DNA of 64,000 bases from Caldifermentibacillus hisashii. GTDB lineage: Bacteria; Bacillota; Bacilli; Bacillales; Caldibacillaceae. The DNA lies in NCBI RefSeq assembly GCF_027568575.1, contig NZ_JANUVP010000017.1. One strand, written 5' to 3'. Below are positions 45,261-53,619 of the stretch, in pieces; within the stretch, counting starts at the first letter, position 1, and each line of letters begins with the position of its first letter. A program made the position numbers and the translations under genes. Below the pieces are notes generated by a model, which ran no database searches, had not been told where the DNA came from, and saw only the letters and a program-made list of their open reading frames with translations.

Positions 45261-45498
45261 TTGTTTACCGAAAGAAGTCAAAGAAATCGTTCGCCACCAT
45301 GGCTATTTGTTTACCCAAAGAAGTCAGGAAATCGTTCGCCACCAAGAAACTATTTGCTTAACTAAGTAATCAGTGAATCAGACAGTCGCCATGATGAAGC
45401 TTGTTGTTTATCAAAGTAATCAGTGAAAAAAATCGTTCAGTACCATAAGATTATTAGTTTACCGAAAGTAATCAGTAAATCATTCAGCACCATGAAAC
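45261..45498 (+). repeat. Five tandem ~48-bp repeats upstream of comFA
   Basis: Each unit follows the pattern TTGTTTACCGAAAG, AAGTCA or TAATCAGT, then AAATCGTTCGCCACCAT or a variant. The units diverge progressively and run to within 42 bp of the comFA start. The last unit is in frame with comFA, creating a false N-terminal extension. Confidence 0.7.
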
Positions 45499-45539
45499 CA
45501 TTCTCACTATCCGATTTTGAACATAAGGAGGTATGTGAT

Positions 45540-47036
45540 TTGTTGTTTTTAAAAAAAGATGAATATGTAATTCCGCAACAGCTGGTGAAAGGAGAAGCCG
45601 GTGAGTTTGTCCGAATAGCCGATATGACAAAACCAAAGCGGCTTCCTGTTGACTCAAATTTTCCATTTAACCAAAACTTGCAATTGTTTTTATCGGGGCG
45701 GAAATTGTTGCTCGATGAAATTCCTTTCTCCCTGGAAGAAATTCATAACCATTATTTGCATGGATATGTCGATTACCGGCAAGGGGTTATTTTCGACGGG
45801 AAGAGGCTGTACTGTTGCAGATGTGGCAATAAAGATGCAGTTTTCTTTGCTTCTTTTCATTGTGCCCGTTGCAAGAAAAAATGCTGGTATTGCCGCAAAT
45901 GTATCATGATGGGAAGAGTCAGTCAGTGTACACCGCTCATCATTTGGACAGGTCCGACGCCCAATTTTTCATTTCAAAAATCACTGAAATGGCAAGGAAC
46001 ACTCTCACCTTCACAAAAAGATGCTTCAATAAAAATCAAAGAGGCAGTAAGGGAAAGGAAAGAACTATTGGTTTGGGCGGTATGTGGAGCAGGGAAAACG
46101 GAGATGTTGTTTGAGGGCATTGAGGAAGCGATACAATCAGGGAAACGGACAGCAATTGCAACACCTAGAACGGATGTTGTTCTGGAATTAACCCCGCGGT
46201 TTCAACAAGTATTTCCGGATATTCCGATCGCATCCTTATACGGCGGGAGTGAGGACAGACATCGATATAGCCCGCTTGTTATTGCAACTACTCATCAATT
46301 GTTGCGGTTTCATGAAGCATTTGATTGCTTGATCATTGATGAGGTCGACGCATTCCCTTATTCGGCCGATGAAATGCTGCAAACCGCCGCGGAACTGGCA
46401 AGAAAAAAGAATAGTTCACTCATTTTTTTAACGGCCACCCCGAAAGAAGTGTGGCAGGCAGAATGTTATCGTGGAAAAAGAAATTGTGTGATTCTGCCGG
46501 CAAGATTTCATCGTCACCCATTACCGATTCCCTCATTTGTTTGGTGTGGGAATTGGAGAGAAAAAGTGAAGAAGGGCCGGATTCCGTCAAAGATTTTGCA
46601 ATGGGTAAAAAGTAGACTGGAAACCGGAAAACAAGCGTTACTCTTTTTCCCTCATATAGAACTGATGGAACAAGCGCTCCTGTATTTTCAGAAAATGGAT
46701 GGACGGATTGAAGCGGTCCACTCTGAAGACCCGAATCGAAAAGAAAAAGTTCAAGCAATGCGTACCGGTAATATTCCGATATTGTTGACAACAACCATTT
46801 TGGAACGAGGTGTAACGTTTCCGAATATAGATGTGGCCGTTGTCGGTGCTGAAGATGATACGTTTACCGAAAGTGCATTAGTGCAAATTGCCGGCCGGGT
46901 AGGAAGAAGTCCACAATTTCCAACGGGAGATATTACTTTTTTTCACTATGGGATTACACGTGCCATGATTCGTTCGAGAAACCAATTGCTGCGAATGAAT
47001 CGGCAGGCGAGGATGAAAGGTTTGATCGATAGCTAA
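45540..47036 (+). CDS. comFA: Competence DNA helicase/translocase ComFA
   Basis: DEAD-box-like ATPase that helps pull transforming single-stranded DNA into the cell, 498 aa. An N-terminal four-cysteine zinc-binding cluster (CCRCGNKD...CARCKKKCWYCRKC) precedes the helicase core: Walker A WAVCGAGKTEM, motif II LIIDEVDAFPY, motif III FLTATP and motif VI QIAGRVGRS. AAGGAGGT at 45524-45531 with 8-bp spacing identifies TTG 45540. Upstream in-frame GTG 45423 and ATG 45492 arise from repeat sequence and lack ribosome sites. comFC follows closely. Confidence 0.92.
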   Translation: MLFLKKDEYVIPQQLVKGEAGEFVRIADMTKPKRLPVDSNFPFNQNLQLFLSGRKLLLDEIPFSLEEIHNHYLHGYVDYRQGVIFDGKRLYCCRCGNKDAVFFASFHCARCKKKCWYCRKCIMMGRVSQCTPLIIWTGPTPNFSFQKSLKWQGTLSPSQKDASIKIKEAVRERKELLVWAVCGAGKTEMLFEGIEEAIQSGKRTAIATPRTDVVLELTPRFQQVFPDIPIASLYGGSEDRHRYSPLVIATTHQLLRFHEAFDCLIIDEVDAFPYSADEMLQTAAELARKKNSSLIFLTATPKEVWQAECYRGKRNCVILPARFHRHPLPIPSFVWCGNWREKVKKGRIPSKILQWVKSRLETGKQALLFFPHIELMEQALLYFQKMDGRIEAVHSEDPNRKEKVQAMRTGNIPILLTTTILERGVTFPNIDVAVVGAEDDTFTESALVQIAGRVGRSPQFPTGDITFFHYGITRAMIRSRNQLLRMNRQARMKGLIDS

Positions 47037-47087
47037 GTTCGTTGTGTCACAAAAAAGGTTCATGGTAAAAAGGAGGGTTAAACACTC

Positions 47088-47810
47088 ATGCAACTTTTTA
47101 AAACCGACCTTTGCCTGCTATGTTCAAGCCCAATCGCACCAACGATCAATTGGGAATCACTGCTGTTTGGACCAAACCAAAAACCGATCTGCGAAAAATG
47201 CTATGCCCAATTCAGTCCGATCCGTGAGCCAGCGTGTAAAATTTGCAATCGGTCTCTGGATAAACTAAATCCGAAGTTTTATCAAGATGGGGTATGCAAC
47301 GATTGTATCAAATGGCAACAGTCAAGCAAGTGGAAAAATGTCCTGGAAAAAAATACTTCGCTATTTAAATATAATGATTTTATGGCTGAAGTAATTGCTC
47401 GATTCAAATACCGGGGCGATTATGCTTTAGCTAAAATTTTTTCACAACCTTTGAAACAACTTTTACAAAATATTGATTATGACTTGCTCGTACCGATTCC
47501 ATTAAGTGAAGAAAGGCTATATGAGCGTGGATTTAATCAGGCGGAAAGTTTGGCGCTTGAGGCAGGGGCTGAACCGATCAATCTTCTCAGACGAATCCAT
47601 TCGGAAAAGCAATCCAAAAAGTCAAGATATGAACGGATCCACCTTCCGCAAGTATTTCAACTTTCGGAGGCAGCCCCGCCCTTTCAAAATAAACATATTC
47701 TGTTAATTGATGATGTATATACAACAGGTTCAACGCTCCGTCAAGCTGCGGTTATCCTTCTGCAGGCAGGTGCAAAAACAGTTCAATCGCTGACATTGGC
47801 CAGAGGATGA
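47088..47810 (+). CDS. comFC: Competence protein ComFC, phosphoribosyltransferase-like
   Basis: ComF-family protein of 240 aa needed for DNA uptake in competent Bacillus. It has an N-terminal zinc-finger-like region with CLLCSS, CEKCYA, CKIC and CNDC pairs, and a C-terminal type I PRTase motif LLIDDVYTTGSTLRQA. AAGGAGG at 47070 precedes the ATG. In B. subtilis comFB lies between comFA and comFC; here the gap is only 51 bp, so comFB is absent from this locus. Confidence 0.92.
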   Translation: MQLFKTDLCLLCSSPIAPTINWESLLFGPNQKPICEKCYAQFSPIREPACKICNRSLDKLNPKFYQDGVCNDCIKWQQSSKWKNVLEKNTSLFKYNDFMAEVIARFKYRGDYALAKIFSQPLKQLLQNIDYDLLVPIPLSEERLYERGFNQAESLALEAGAEPINLLRRIHSEKQSKKSRYERIHLPQVFQLSEAAPPFQNKHILLIDDVYTTGSTLRQAAVILLQAGAKTVQSLTLARG

Positions 47811-47871
47811 TTAAAAATTTTCGAAAAAACATTGAATAATTAATTTTTTGGACGAAATGAATAATGAGGGT

Positions 47872-47895
47872 TGCTCTCAAATAGGAGCATTTTTT
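47872..47895 (+). terminator. Terminator of the comF operon
   Basis: TGCTC / GAGCA with an 8-nt loop followed by six T residues. Confidence 0.7.
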
Positions 47896-48012
47896 GGGAG
47901 CCAACTAATTCTGAAAAAATAATATAAAAAATCTTGGTCAAGCCCTTTTTCAAGACAAGCATAGTATAATAAAACTAGATTAATCACTTGGACTCTGGAA
48001 AGGATGATCGTG

Positions 48013-48429
48013 ATGGAACTGGTAAATTGTACAAATTGTGGTATGTTGTATGTGAAAAATTCAATTCGTGATATATGTGACAACTGTTATAAAGAAGAGG
48101 AAGAGGCATTTGATAAAGTCAACAATTATTTGAAGAAAAAACAAAACCGGACAGCTTCGATGGTGAAAGTTGTTGAGGAAACAGGAGTGCCGGAAGAGTT
48201 GATTATGAAGTTCATTAAAAAAGGCCGCATCCGCTTAGTTCATTTTCCAAACCTCGGCTACCCTTGTGAAAATTGTGGACGACCGATTCAAAAAGGAAAA
48301 CTATGTGATGACTGTGCAAAAAATTTCCGGAATGAACTTGAAGTTTTTGAGAAAGAACAGCAGCGACAAAAGGAACTGGCAGAAAAGAACATTACCTATT
48401 ATGCAATTGACGAAAAGTATCGCAGTTAA
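48013..48429 (+). CDS. yvyF: Flagellar operon protein YvyF (TIGR03826 type)
   Basis: Small protein of 138 aa, first gene of the late flagellar block. The N-terminus has a CTNCG...CDNC zinc ribbon, the middle is a helix-turn-helix-like segment (MVKVVEETGVPEELIMKFIK) and a second CENCG...CDDC pair precedes a charged C-terminal helix. The biochemical role is not established. GAAAGGA at 47998 supports ATG 48013. The position before flgM is the same as in B. subtilis. Confidence 0.87.
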   Translation: MELVNCTNCGMLYVKNSIRDICDNCYKEEEEAFDKVNNYLKKKQNRTASMVKVVEETGVPEELIMKFIKKGRIRLVHFPNLGYPCENCGRPIQKGKLCDDCAKNFRNELEVFEKEQQRQKELAEKNITYYAIDEKYRS

Positions 48430-48445
48430 AAGAATCAAATTCGAT

Positions 48446-48472
48446 TAAACAAATTGAAGAAAGTGCCGATAT
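48446..48472 (+). promoter_or_regulatory. Sigma-D promoter of flgM
   Basis: TAAA (48446-48449), a 15-bp spacer and GCCGATAT (48465-48472): an exact match to the Bacillus sigma-D consensus, 41 bp before the flgM start. It would let sigma-D drive its own anti-sigma factor gene. Confidence 0.88.
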
Positions 48473-48513
48473 AAAAATTAACATAGTGATCGATGGAAAG
48501 GGAGGAATACGGT

Positions 48514-48777
48514 ATGAAAATTACAAATTACGGTCCATCCGGTCTAAATCCATATATGCAGGAAATGCAGAAAACGGAAACAGTTAAGAAAAAAGCGGTA
48601 AAAACAAACGACCAAATTGAAATTTCTTCGGAAGCATTAAAGCTGCAAAAGCAAACGGATCCTGCCCGACAGGAGAAAATCGCTCATATTAAAGATCAGA
48701 TTCAAAATGGTACGTACAAAATCGACCATCAAGAATTGGCTAAAAGTATATATAATTACTATGTTAATAAAAAATAA
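48514..48777 (+). CDS. flgM: Anti-sigma-D factor FlgM
   Basis: Negative regulator of 87 aa that holds sigma-D until the hook-basal body is finished (B. subtilis FlgM 88 aa). The disordered N-terminal half (KITNYGPSGLNPY) and the C-terminal sigma-binding helices (DQIEISSEALKLQKQ...IKDQIQNGTYKIDHQELAKSI) are typical. AGGGAGG supports ATG 48514 over ATG 48493. A perfect sigma-D promoter precedes it. Confidence 0.94.
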   Translation: MKITNYGPSGLNPYMQEMQKTETVKKKAVKTNDQIEISSEALKLQKQTDPARQEKIAHIKDQIQNGTYKIDHQELAKSIYNYYVNKK

Positions 48778-48858
48778 AGTAGAGCTTGCTATTTTCAAAT
48801 GACGATGGACACCACGTCAAACAGAAGCAAAAGAATACAAGTGGAAAAGGTGAGGGAT

Positions 48859-49347
48859 ATGAAATTTGATTCTTTGATTTCAATACTGGAAAAACAATTA
48901 ACATTATATATGAGTTTATATCAATTGGCTATAAGAAAAGTGGATATGATTAAAACAAATGATATTTCATCCCTCAACCAAATAATGAAAGAAGAACAAA
49001 AACATATTACAGCCATTTCTGTATTAGAAAATGAACGGATTAAGGATTTGCAAAATCGGTTCCCGAAAAGAGAGACAGTTCCAACGATAAGTAGCTGTAT
49101 TGAAGTAGCGGAATCTGAGCAAAAACCGATTCTCGAAGACTTGTTCCGTCAACTTACAAATATTTTACAAAAGATAAAGGTACAGAATGATTTTAATCAG
49201 GAACTAATCAAGCAGTCTTTGCAATTTGTCAATTATTCTTTAAACTTATTTCAGCCGAGAACAAATGCGATGAACTACGGACCGAAAGCAGAGGATAAGT
49301 CGGCAAACGCAACTGAAGTACATTCCCTATTTAATTCGCAAGTATAA
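48859..49347 (+). CDS. flgN: Flagellar chaperone FlgN
   Basis: Predicted export chaperone for hook-filament junction proteins FlgK and FlgL, 162 aa, all alpha-helical (B. subtilis FlgN/YvyG 160 aa). Seen are the leucine-rich ILEKQLTLYMSLYQLA start and helical heptads to residue ~140. AAGGTGAGG just upstream identifies ATG 48859; in-frame ATGs at 48799 and 48805 are unsupported. flgK and flgL follow, consistent with the chaperone role. Confidence 0.88.
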   Translation: MKFDSLISILEKQLTLYMSLYQLAIRKVDMIKTNDISSLNQIMKEEQKHITAISVLENERIKDLQNRFPKRETVPTISSCIEVAESEQKPILEDLFRQLTNILQKIKVQNDFNQELIKQSLQFVNYSLNLFQPRTNAMNYGPKAEDKSANATEVHSLFNSQV

Positions 49348-49486
49348 AACGATCATAAAAACACGACAGTTCCATTTTTATCAAAAAAGTGCGTAGCCGA
49401 TTAGTTTTATAACAAAATCAACCACCCAAGTTTTCAAAGGGATAAAAAGAGTGTGAAACCTCTTGATAGAACGGAGGATGAAATAA

Positions 49487-51076
49487 ATGGTATCAACATT
49501 CCATGGTTTAGAAACAGCGAAACGCGGCATGACCGCCCAGCAATTGGGACTATATACAACCGGACATAATATCTCAAATGCCAATACACCGGGTTATACA
49601 AGACAACGCGTCAGCTTTGAGACAGCGGAACCATTTCCCGGTGCCGGACTGAATCGCCCGCAAATTCCCGGACAGCTTGGTACAGGAGTTCAGGCAGGAA
49701 CAATCGAGCGGATTAGAGAAAGCTTTCTCGATGTGCAATATCGTTCAGAAAATACGAAACTGGGTTATTACAGCTCGCTCAGCAGTGCTCTGGCAAAGAT
49801 GGAAGATATTATGAACGAACCGTCGAACAGCGGCTTGCAAAATATTATGAGTCAGTTTTGGAGTTCGTTACAAAATATGGCCGACCACCCGGAAAACTTA
49901 GGTGCCCGACAAGTTGTCGCAGCCAAAGGGCAAATGGTGGCTGAAACATTCAATTACTATTACAATTCCCTGGATGGCATAAAAAAGGATCTCGGCAGTG
50001 AAATGGATGTGACGGTCAAAAATATTAATACGATAGTTTCGCAAATTGACGAGTTAAACAAACAAATCGCCAGTGTCGAACCCCACGGGATGTTACCGAA
50101 CGACTTATATGACAAACGTGATCAGCTCGTTGATCAATTATCAAGTCTAGTCAATGTGAAAGTAACGGCAGTAAAACCGACCCAGTACGGACAACCGCTA
50201 CCCACGGCTGTCGGTTTATATCAAATTGAACTCGTCCAAAAAGACGGCACCTCATTTGGCTCAGGGGCGCAATTACTTACTGTTGATACGACCACCGGGG
50301 CGTCGCAGCAAAATGAATTATCAATAACCGCTGAAAATGGTGTAAAAGCTCCCCCTTTAAATGGAAATGTCCAGTCTGTCCAAGTCGGAAATGTTACATT
50401 GGACAACTTAAATTTTTCAGGTAAACTAAAGGGATTAATCGAAAGCTATGGATATGTTGATGCAAATGGTGAAGTTAAAGGCCATTACCCGGAAATGATG
50501 GAAAAACTGAACAAACTTGCCTATGCTTTTGCAAGTGAATTTAATCATATTCATCAACAAGGATATGGATTAGATAAAACCGATCCGGCCGGGGAGTTTT
50601 TTGATTTAGGCGGCAGTACAGACTATGATGAAACGATTAATTATGCTCAAGTTATAAAAGTACATGATGAAATAATCAAAGATCCGACAAATATTGCGGC
50701 TGCCAATACACCGGGTGACAATTCCGGGGATAATACCATTGCTTTCCAACTAGCAGATCTTAAAAAGAAGAATTTCAAAGACTATTCCGTTCCGTTACCA
50801 AACGATATGTCAGGAACGTTTGACTTTTATTATGCCGCAATGATTGGTGACCTCGGTGTCGCCGCCCAAAGTGCCAATACAAATATGGATAATGTTCAAG
50901 TACTGGTTGACTCTGTTGAATACAACCGGAAATCTGTCAGCGGTGTTTCATTGGATGAAGAGTTAACGAATATGATTACATTCCAACATGCCTACAACGC
51001 ATCAGCACGAATGATTACAGTCATTGATGAAATGCTCGATAAAATCATTAATGGGATGGGTGTTGTTGGCAGATAA
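49487..51076 (+). CDS. flgK: Flagellar hook-associated protein 1 FlgK
   Basis: Hook-filament junction protein of 529 aa (family about 500-550), secreted through the flagellar export apparatus. The N-terminal FHGLETAKRGMTAQQLGLYT and SNANTPGYTRQRV are the rod/hook consensus. The C-terminal SVSGVSLDEELTNMITFQHA coiled-coil end is canonical. The central domain is variable. GGAGGATG precedes the ATG. Confidence 0.95.
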   Translation: MVSTFHGLETAKRGMTAQQLGLYTTGHNISNANTPGYTRQRVSFETAEPFPGAGLNRPQIPGQLGTGVQAGTIERIRESFLDVQYRSENTKLGYYSSLSSALAKMEDIMNEPSNSGLQNIMSQFWSSLQNMADHPENLGARQVVAAKGQMVAETFNYYYNSLDGIKKDLGSEMDVTVKNINTIVSQIDELNKQIASVEPHGMLPNDLYDKRDQLVDQLSSLVNVKVTAVKPTQYGQPLPTAVGLYQIELVQKDGTSFGSGAQLLTVDTTTGASQQNELSITAENGVKAPPLNGNVQSVQVGNVTLDNLNFSGKLKGLIESYGYVDANGEVKGHYPEMMEKLNKLAYAFASEFNHIHQQGYGLDKTDPAGEFFDLGGSTDYDETINYAQVIKVHDEIIKDPTNIAAANTPGDNSGDNTIAFQLADLKKKNFKDYSVPLPNDMSGTFDFYYAAMIGDLGVAAQSANTNMDNVQVLVDSVEYNRKSVSGVSLDEELTNMITFQHAYNASARMITVIDEMLDKIINGMGVVGR

Positions 51077-51153
51077 AGAAAATTTTAATCCAGGTCCAGA
51101 GTGGTAAAATACGAAAGATCTTTAAGTTAAATATAACAAAGGTGGTGAACGAT

Positions 51154-52014
51154 ATGCGGGTAACCCAATCGATGTTATCCAATAATATGCTACGAAACTT
51201 AAGCAACAATTATAATAAAATGGGAAAACTTCAAGAGCAAATTTACTCTAAAAGTAAAATTACACGGCCATCGGATGATCCGGTCGTGGCCATGCTTAGT
51301 CTTGGCTATCGTGACAATTTAAATAAAGTTCAACAATACAGTCGGAATGTCAGTGAAGCAACTAACTGGCTCGATTCCACCGATGATGCAATTTCTCAAG
51401 GAGTGAAAGTTCTTCAAAGAATACGTGAACTGACTGTCCAAGCATCGAATGGAACATATGAAGAAGGACAGCGAGGGGCGATTGCCGTTGAGGTGGACCA
51501 GCTGAAAGAACAATTAGAGACCATTGCTAAAACACAAGTCGGCGGGAAATATATTTTCAACGGGGAGAATACAAACAAAGCACCGGCAGTTGGTAACTTT
51601 TCTGAAGGTGATGTTGAGCTGGAAATCTTTGACGGGATCAAACTGAATGTAAATACAAAGGGAAGCGAATTATTCAAATCAGTTTTCAACACATTAGATT
51701 CTCTTAAAAGTAAATTAGAAGATAAAACGGCAAGTGATTCTGATATTGGTGGATTCCTTGATACCCTTGATAGCGAAATCGACCATTTCCTAAAAATCCA
51801 AGCCGATGTCGGTGCGAAACAAAATCGGGTCGAGATGATGGAAGACCGTCTTTCTTCTCAGGAAATAATCGCAACTGAAGTTATGTCTAAAAATGAAGAT
51901 GTTGAGATTGAAAGGGCCATTACGGACTTGATTACGCAGGAATCAATTCAACGGGCTGCACTAAGTGTCGGTGCCAGAATTATCCAACCGTCCCTGGTTG
52001 ACTTTTTAAGATAA
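51154..52014 (+). CDS. flgL: Flagellar hook-associated protein 3 FlgL
   Basis: Second junction protein of 286 aa, related to flagellin at both ends. The N-terminal MRVTQSMLSNNMLRNLSNNYNKM and SRPSDDP-like ITRPSDDPV, and the C-terminal DVEIERAITDLITQE...ARIIQPSLVDFL, are typical. AAAGGTGGTGA supports ATG 51154 over GTG 51142. It follows flgK by 77 bp. Confidence 0.95.
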   Translation: MRVTQSMLSNNMLRNLSNNYNKMGKLQEQIYSKSKITRPSDDPVVAMLSLGYRDNLNKVQQYSRNVSEATNWLDSTDDAISQGVKVLQRIRELTVQASNGTYEEGQRGAIAVEVDQLKEQLETIAKTQVGGKYIFNGENTNKAPAVGNFSEGDVELEIFDGIKLNVNTKGSELFKSVFNTLDSLKSKLEDKTASDSDIGGFLDTLDSEIDHFLKIQADVGAKQNRVEMMEDRLSSQEIIATEVMSKNEDVEIERAITDLITQESIQRAALSVGARIIQPSLVDFLR

Positions 52015-52106
52015 TGGCTGTATTAAATTTGATATAACACGTATGGGAGTATGGAAAGGCTATCTGACTGGGGATAGCTTTTCTTTTTAAGGAGGTGTGT
52101 CGGCGA

Positions 52107-52679
52107 ATGAACTTCCCACAAATCCGACTTGAATCAACTTCAGCACGGATTGGTTTACATATAGAAAAACCGGTCCAAAAAATTGAACAACCGAAACCTG
52201 TTCAATCAATCGAACAGCCGAAAGCAGTTGTGAATATCGAAACCGTTCCCGGACGGCTTACGATTGACCAAACAGAAGCCCGGGCGGATCTTGGATTTAA
52301 GACCATCCCCCGATTAGTTGCGGAAAATGCTGAAGACGCAAAACGGATTGCTATGGAGGGAACTGCCCGAAGAGTTCGGCAAGGCGATGATTTGATGAGA
52401 ATTGAAAATAAGACAAACCCGTTCCCGTCTCATGCTATTGAAAACGCCTATAAACCGGAAGCCCGGTTAACGATCGGTTGGATTCCTTCGCACGGAAGCG
52501 TAAAGATTAACTACGAGCCGGCAAAAGTAAATATTGAGGCGACACCGCAGAAACCGATTATTCAAACACAAACTCAAAAACCGCTTCATGATTACACACC
52601 GGGAAAGGTACATGTCTATTTAGAACAAAAAAACTCATTAAAAATTGATTTTGTAAATCTATTTAGTGAAACGGTATAA
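52107..52679 (+). CDS. yviE: DUF6470/YviE family protein of the flagellar locus
   Basis: Protein of 190 aa of unknown function found between flgL and fliW in Bacillus. The N-terminal part has repeated hydrophilic segments (KPVQKIEQPKPVQSIEQPKA), followed by the DQTEARADLGFKTIPRL segment. AAGGAGGTG at 52090 supports ATG 52107. Identity rests on synteny and general resemblance. Confidence 0.85.
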   Translation: MNFPQIRLESTSARIGLHIEKPVQKIEQPKPVQSIEQPKAVVNIETVPGRLTIDQTEARADLGFKTIPRLVAENAEDAKRIAMEGTARRVRQGDDLMRIENKTNPFPSHAIENAYKPEARLTIGWIPSHGSVKINYEPAKVNIEATPQKPIIQTQTQKPLHDYTPGKVHVYLEQKNSLKIDFVNLFSETV

Positions 52680-52794
52680 TTGGATAAGAGGATGGGGATT
52701 TCCGGTAACTGTAAGTTAAAATTGCTCTGTATGTGCACCTTTTGGGGTTTTTGGTGAGTGTGTACCTTATCCATATAAAATAGTAGGTGAATAT

Positions 52795-53241
52795 ATGAAC
52801 ATCCAAACAAAATATCATGGTGAAATAACGATAGAGGAAACCGATATTATTCAATTTGAAAACGGTATTCCCGGTTTTTTGAATGAACAGGAATTTATTA
52901 TTTTACCATTAACAGAAGATGGAATTTACTTTGTCATGCAATCCGTTCGGACGCCGCAGCTTGCTTTTGTCATTACAAATCCGTTTACCTTTTATAAAGA
53001 TTATGATTTTACTATAGAAGATAAAATCGTTAAACAGTTGGATATAGAGTCTGCAACAGATGTCAAAGTATTTAATATCTTAACCCTTCAAGAGCCGTTT
53101 GAAGAATCAACCGTTAACCTTCAAGCACCAATTATCATCAATACAAAAAATAACCAAGCAAAACAGGTGATTTTAAACAACGAATCATACAAAACAAAAC
53201 ATCCGTTGTTTATCGAATCCCCTGATTCGATAAAGGGGTGA
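52795..53241 (+). CDS. fliW: Flagellar assembly factor FliW
   Basis: Protein of 148 aa that binds either flagellin or CsrA and so couples hag translation to flagellin export. Visible are the FENGIPGFLNEQEFIILPL and MQSVRTPQLAFVITNPF segments and the C-terminal TVNLQAPIIIN. It overlaps nothing but ends 4 bp before csrA, so the two are cotranscribed, matching the known FliW-CsrA partner switch. Confidence 0.94.
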   Translation: MNIQTKYHGEITIEETDIIQFENGIPGFLNEQEFIILPLTEDGIYFVMQSVRTPQLAFVITNPFTFYKDYDFTIEDKIVKQLDIESATDVKVFNILTLQEPFEESTVNLQAPIIINTKNNQAKQVILNNESYKTKHPLFIESPDSIKG

Positions 53242-53245
53242 TTCG

Positions 53246-53470
53246 ATGTTAATTTTGGCAAGAAAACAAGGAGAAGCGATTCAAATCGGGAATGGGATCG
53301 AAATCAAAGTTATTTCCATTCAAGGGGATCAAGTCAAGATTGGCATTGAGGCACCCAAAACAGTAGAAGTTTATCGAAAAGAAATTTATGAGCAAATTCA
53401 AGAGGAAAACAAACAAGCCGCAACGACTACGACGAATATCCTGGAACTAATCAAAAAGTCCCAAAAATAA
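53246..53470 (+). CDS. csrA: Translational regulator CsrA
   Basis: RNA-binding protein of 74 aa that blocks translation of hag mRNA. The core MLILARKQGEAIQIGNGIEI and VKIGIEAPKTVEVYRKEIYE is complete, including the RNA-contact residues Arg6 and the VYRKEI region. AAAGGGGTG gives the ribosome site within the end of fliW. It lies directly upstream of its target hag, whose leader carries matching sites at 53577-53610. Confidence 0.96.
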   Translation: MLILARKQGEAIQIGNGIEIKVISIQGDQVKIGIEAPKTVEVYRKEIYEQIQEENKQAATTTTNILELIKKSQK

Positions 53471-53485
53471 TAAAAAAAAATTTTA

Positions 53486-53512
53486 CGAAAGGCTAAACAC
53501 CTTTCGTTTTTT
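53486..53512 (+). terminator. Terminator of the fliW-csrA unit
   Basis: CGAAAGG / CCTTTCG with a 7-nt loop, followed by TTTTTT. It physically overlaps the sigma-D promoter of hag. Confidence 0.85.
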
Positions 53513-53520
53513 GTCGATAT
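53494..53520 (+). promoter_or_regulatory. Sigma-D promoter of hag
   Basis: TAAA (53494-53497), 15-bp spacer, GTCGATAT (53513-53520; one mismatch from GCCGATAT). The -35 element lies in the loop of the csrA terminator and the terminator T run lies in the spacer. Confidence 0.85.
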
Positions 53521-53576
53521 AAGAAATGTAAGGGCGAACGAGGGCGGCCGACCTTGAACGCTCTGAAAAATCATGG

Positions 53577-53610
53577 CTCACAAGGACGTGAGAAATTAAT
53601 TTCAAGGAGG
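53577..53610 (+). promoter_or_regulatory. CsrA binding sites in the hag leader
   Basis: CTCAC-AAGGAC-GTGAG (53577-53592) presents a perfect ACAAGGACGT consensus with GGA in a hairpin loop. The second site is CAAGGAGG (53603-53610), the hag ribosome binding site itself. The arrangement copies the BS1/BS2 pair known for B. subtilis hag. Confidence 0.85.
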
Positions 53611-53619
53611 AATCTTTTT

